A stretch of DNA of 7,269 nucleotides, taken from the NCBI GenBank assembly GCA_019237435.1, contig JAFAHB010000189.1:1-7269 (forward strand), read 5' to 3'. The DNA is from Vulcanimicrobiota bacterium. GTDB taxonomy: Bacteria; Vulcanimicrobiota; Vulcanimicrobiia; Vulcanimicrobiales; Vulcanimicrobiaceae. The notes under the pieces were generated by a model, which worked only from the letters and a program-made list of their open reading frames with translations, was not told the DNA's origin and made no database searches. Positions 6,688-7,269 of the stretch are shown piece by piece (the first letter of the stretch is position 1; each line of letters begins with the position of its first letter). The position numbers and the translations under genes were made by a program.

Positions 6688-7014
6688 CTAGAACCGAAGG
6701 AGCCGCCCGCACCGAGCGGCCGCCGAGGCCGCGTCGGCGGCGCCGCGCGAGGGCTCGGGTTCCTCTTGCCACAGCGCGTCGGGCAGCCGCCGCAAGAGCG
6801 CATCGCGGACGCACTCCAACTGCTCGTCGCGCAGTTGCAGCAGCCGCATTTGAATCAACAGACGAGCACGGCGCAGCGCCCGCCTCGAAAAGAGCTCGTC
6901 CGGGGTGAGCGGCTGAGGCGCGGGACTTGTCGCCGACGCCGTTGGAGCGGGCGACTGCGGGTTCGCCGGAGCCGCCGCCAGTAGAATCGCAGCCAAAGCA
7001 ACGGGCTTGATCAT
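6688..7014 (-). CDS. Small predicted secreted protein, function unknown
   Basis: I do not recognise this 108-residue protein. It starts with a short Sec-type signal ([19 protein letters not shown]), which could be cleaved in the Ala/Pro region near 15-20. A Pro/Ala/Ser/Thr-rich linker runs to about 36. Then a Leu/Arg-rich segment (about 37-78; [20 protein letters not shown]) is very probably a long amphipathic helix. The tail is Ala-rich and of low complexity. One cysteine (about 66) lies in the helix and a second near the end. The ATG at 7014 has GGAGG 6 nt upstream, far better than the in-frame TTG at 7020, so expression is credible. The gene diverges from RNase J and lies 122 bp before htrA in the same direction, so it might be read with htrA. 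An envelope stress or assembly role is only a guess. A short GC-rich hairpin (6660-6674) without a T-run follows the gene. Confidence 0.72.
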   Translation of the reverse strand: MIKPVALAAILLAAAPANPQSPAPTASATSPAPQPLTPDELFSRRALRRARLLIQMRLLQLRDEQLECVRDALLRRLPDALWQEEPEPSRGAADAASAAARCGRLLRF

Positions 7015-7020
7015 GATCAA

Positions 7021-7025
7021 CCTCC
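7021..7025 (-). promoter_or_regulatory. Ribosome-binding site of the small secreted protein gene
   Basis: GGAGG on the minus strand, 6 nt before ATG 7014. It sets the start there and makes this small gene more believable. It lies in the 70-bp divergent gap (7015-7084), which must also carry the RNase J start signals. No clear promoter pair was seen in that gap. Confidence 0.75.
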
Positions 7026-7084
7026 CCTGCGCAATTCACTGCGAACGCGCGGGGGAGCAAGAATGCGAGGAAAAAGCACCGCGG

Positions 7085-7269
7085 GTGAGCACCGACACGC
7101 TGGCCGTCCCCGCTCCTCCGTCGGTTCCGTTCGTCCGCATCGTTCCGCTGGGCGGCTGCGGCGAGATCGGACGCAATATGACTGTCGTCGAAACCAACGA
7201 CGATCTCGTAGTCGTCGACTGCGGGCTGATGTTCCCCGACGACGAGATGTACGGCGTCGATATCGTCAT
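7085..7269 (+). CDS. rnj: Ribonuclease J, N-terminus (partial, runs off the right edge)
   Basis: RNase J is a metallo-beta-lactamase-fold RNase (5'-3' exonuclease and endonuclease) that matures rRNA and turns over mRNA in bacteria, often in place of RNase E. The 61 residues present match the start of the family: [20 protein letters not shown] (17-36), then [20 protein letters not shown] (42-61). The catalytic HxHxDH motif would follow beyond the window. The usual GGLGEIG reads GGCGEIG, and VDCG resembles actinobacterial forms. The GTG at 7085 is taken as the start: a 15-residue tail before the conserved core fits the family, and GAGG lies 14 nt upstream (7067-7070), which is rather far. An in-frame ATG at 7013 would add 24 residues overlapping the divergent gene and is less likely. 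Its role is separate from the chaperone island. Confidence 0.92.
   Translation, partial: MSTDTLAVPAPPSVPFVRIVPLGGCGEIGRNMTVVETNDDLVVVDCGLMFPDDEMYGVDIV

Noticed and set aside
7013..7084. In-frame upstream ATG (7013) as the RNase J start
   Set aside because: It would add 24 residues unlike the family, overlap the start of the divergent gene, and read through that gene's ribosome-binding site region. GTG 7085 fits better.

Overview
The window is 7,269 bp of gene-dense, GC-rich bacterial DNA. At its core is a protein quality-control island on the minus strand, read from high to low coordinates. It runs: a membrane-anchored HtrA-type serine protease (6565-5321), DnaK (4953-3097), GrpE (3075-2524) and DnaJ (2527-1523). 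These are followed by a small VOC-fold protein (1363-995) and the N-terminal two thirds of an ABC exporter that runs off the left edge (992-1). To the right are a short secreted protein of unknown function (7014-6688, minus) and, diverging from it, the start of ribonuclease J (7085 to the right edge, plus).

Nothing in the sequence names the species. DnaK lacks the insert near residue 75 found in proteobacterial DnaK. The gene order dnaK-grpE-dnaJ resembles Actinobacteria and Deinococcus-Thermus more than the hrcA-grpE-dnaK-dnaJ order of Firmicutes. An RNase J is present. This points to a monoderm-like or deep-branching high-GC lineage; an uncultured phylum such as Eremiobacterota is a guess only.

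DnaK, GrpE and DnaJ form one chaperone machine and are tightly packed: 21 nt or less between dnaK and grpE, and an ATGA overlap between grpE and dnaJ. HtrA deals with misfolded protein outside the membrane, so cytoplasmic and extracytoplasmic quality control sit side by side. The VOC gene has its own strong ribosome-binding site, and its stop codon lies 2 nt before the ABC exporter start, so those two are probably co-transcribed.

The only non-coding gap over 300 bp is 4954-5320, between htrA and dnaK. Its htrA-proximal part holds a cluster of REP-like hairpin repeats, then a perfect 9-bp hairpin. Its dnaK-proximal part holds a candidate promoter and operator region and a strong hairpin in the presumed dnaK leader. 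No CIRCE or HAIR heat-shock operator was seen.

I found no dramatic new system. The points most worth a second look are the DnaJ with only half the usual zinc-binding domain, the repeat family that occurs in two intergenic gaps, the undescribed control region of dnaK, and a VOC protein that appears to lack its metal ligands next to an exporter. I see no RNA gene, CRISPR array, insertion sequence or phage gene.
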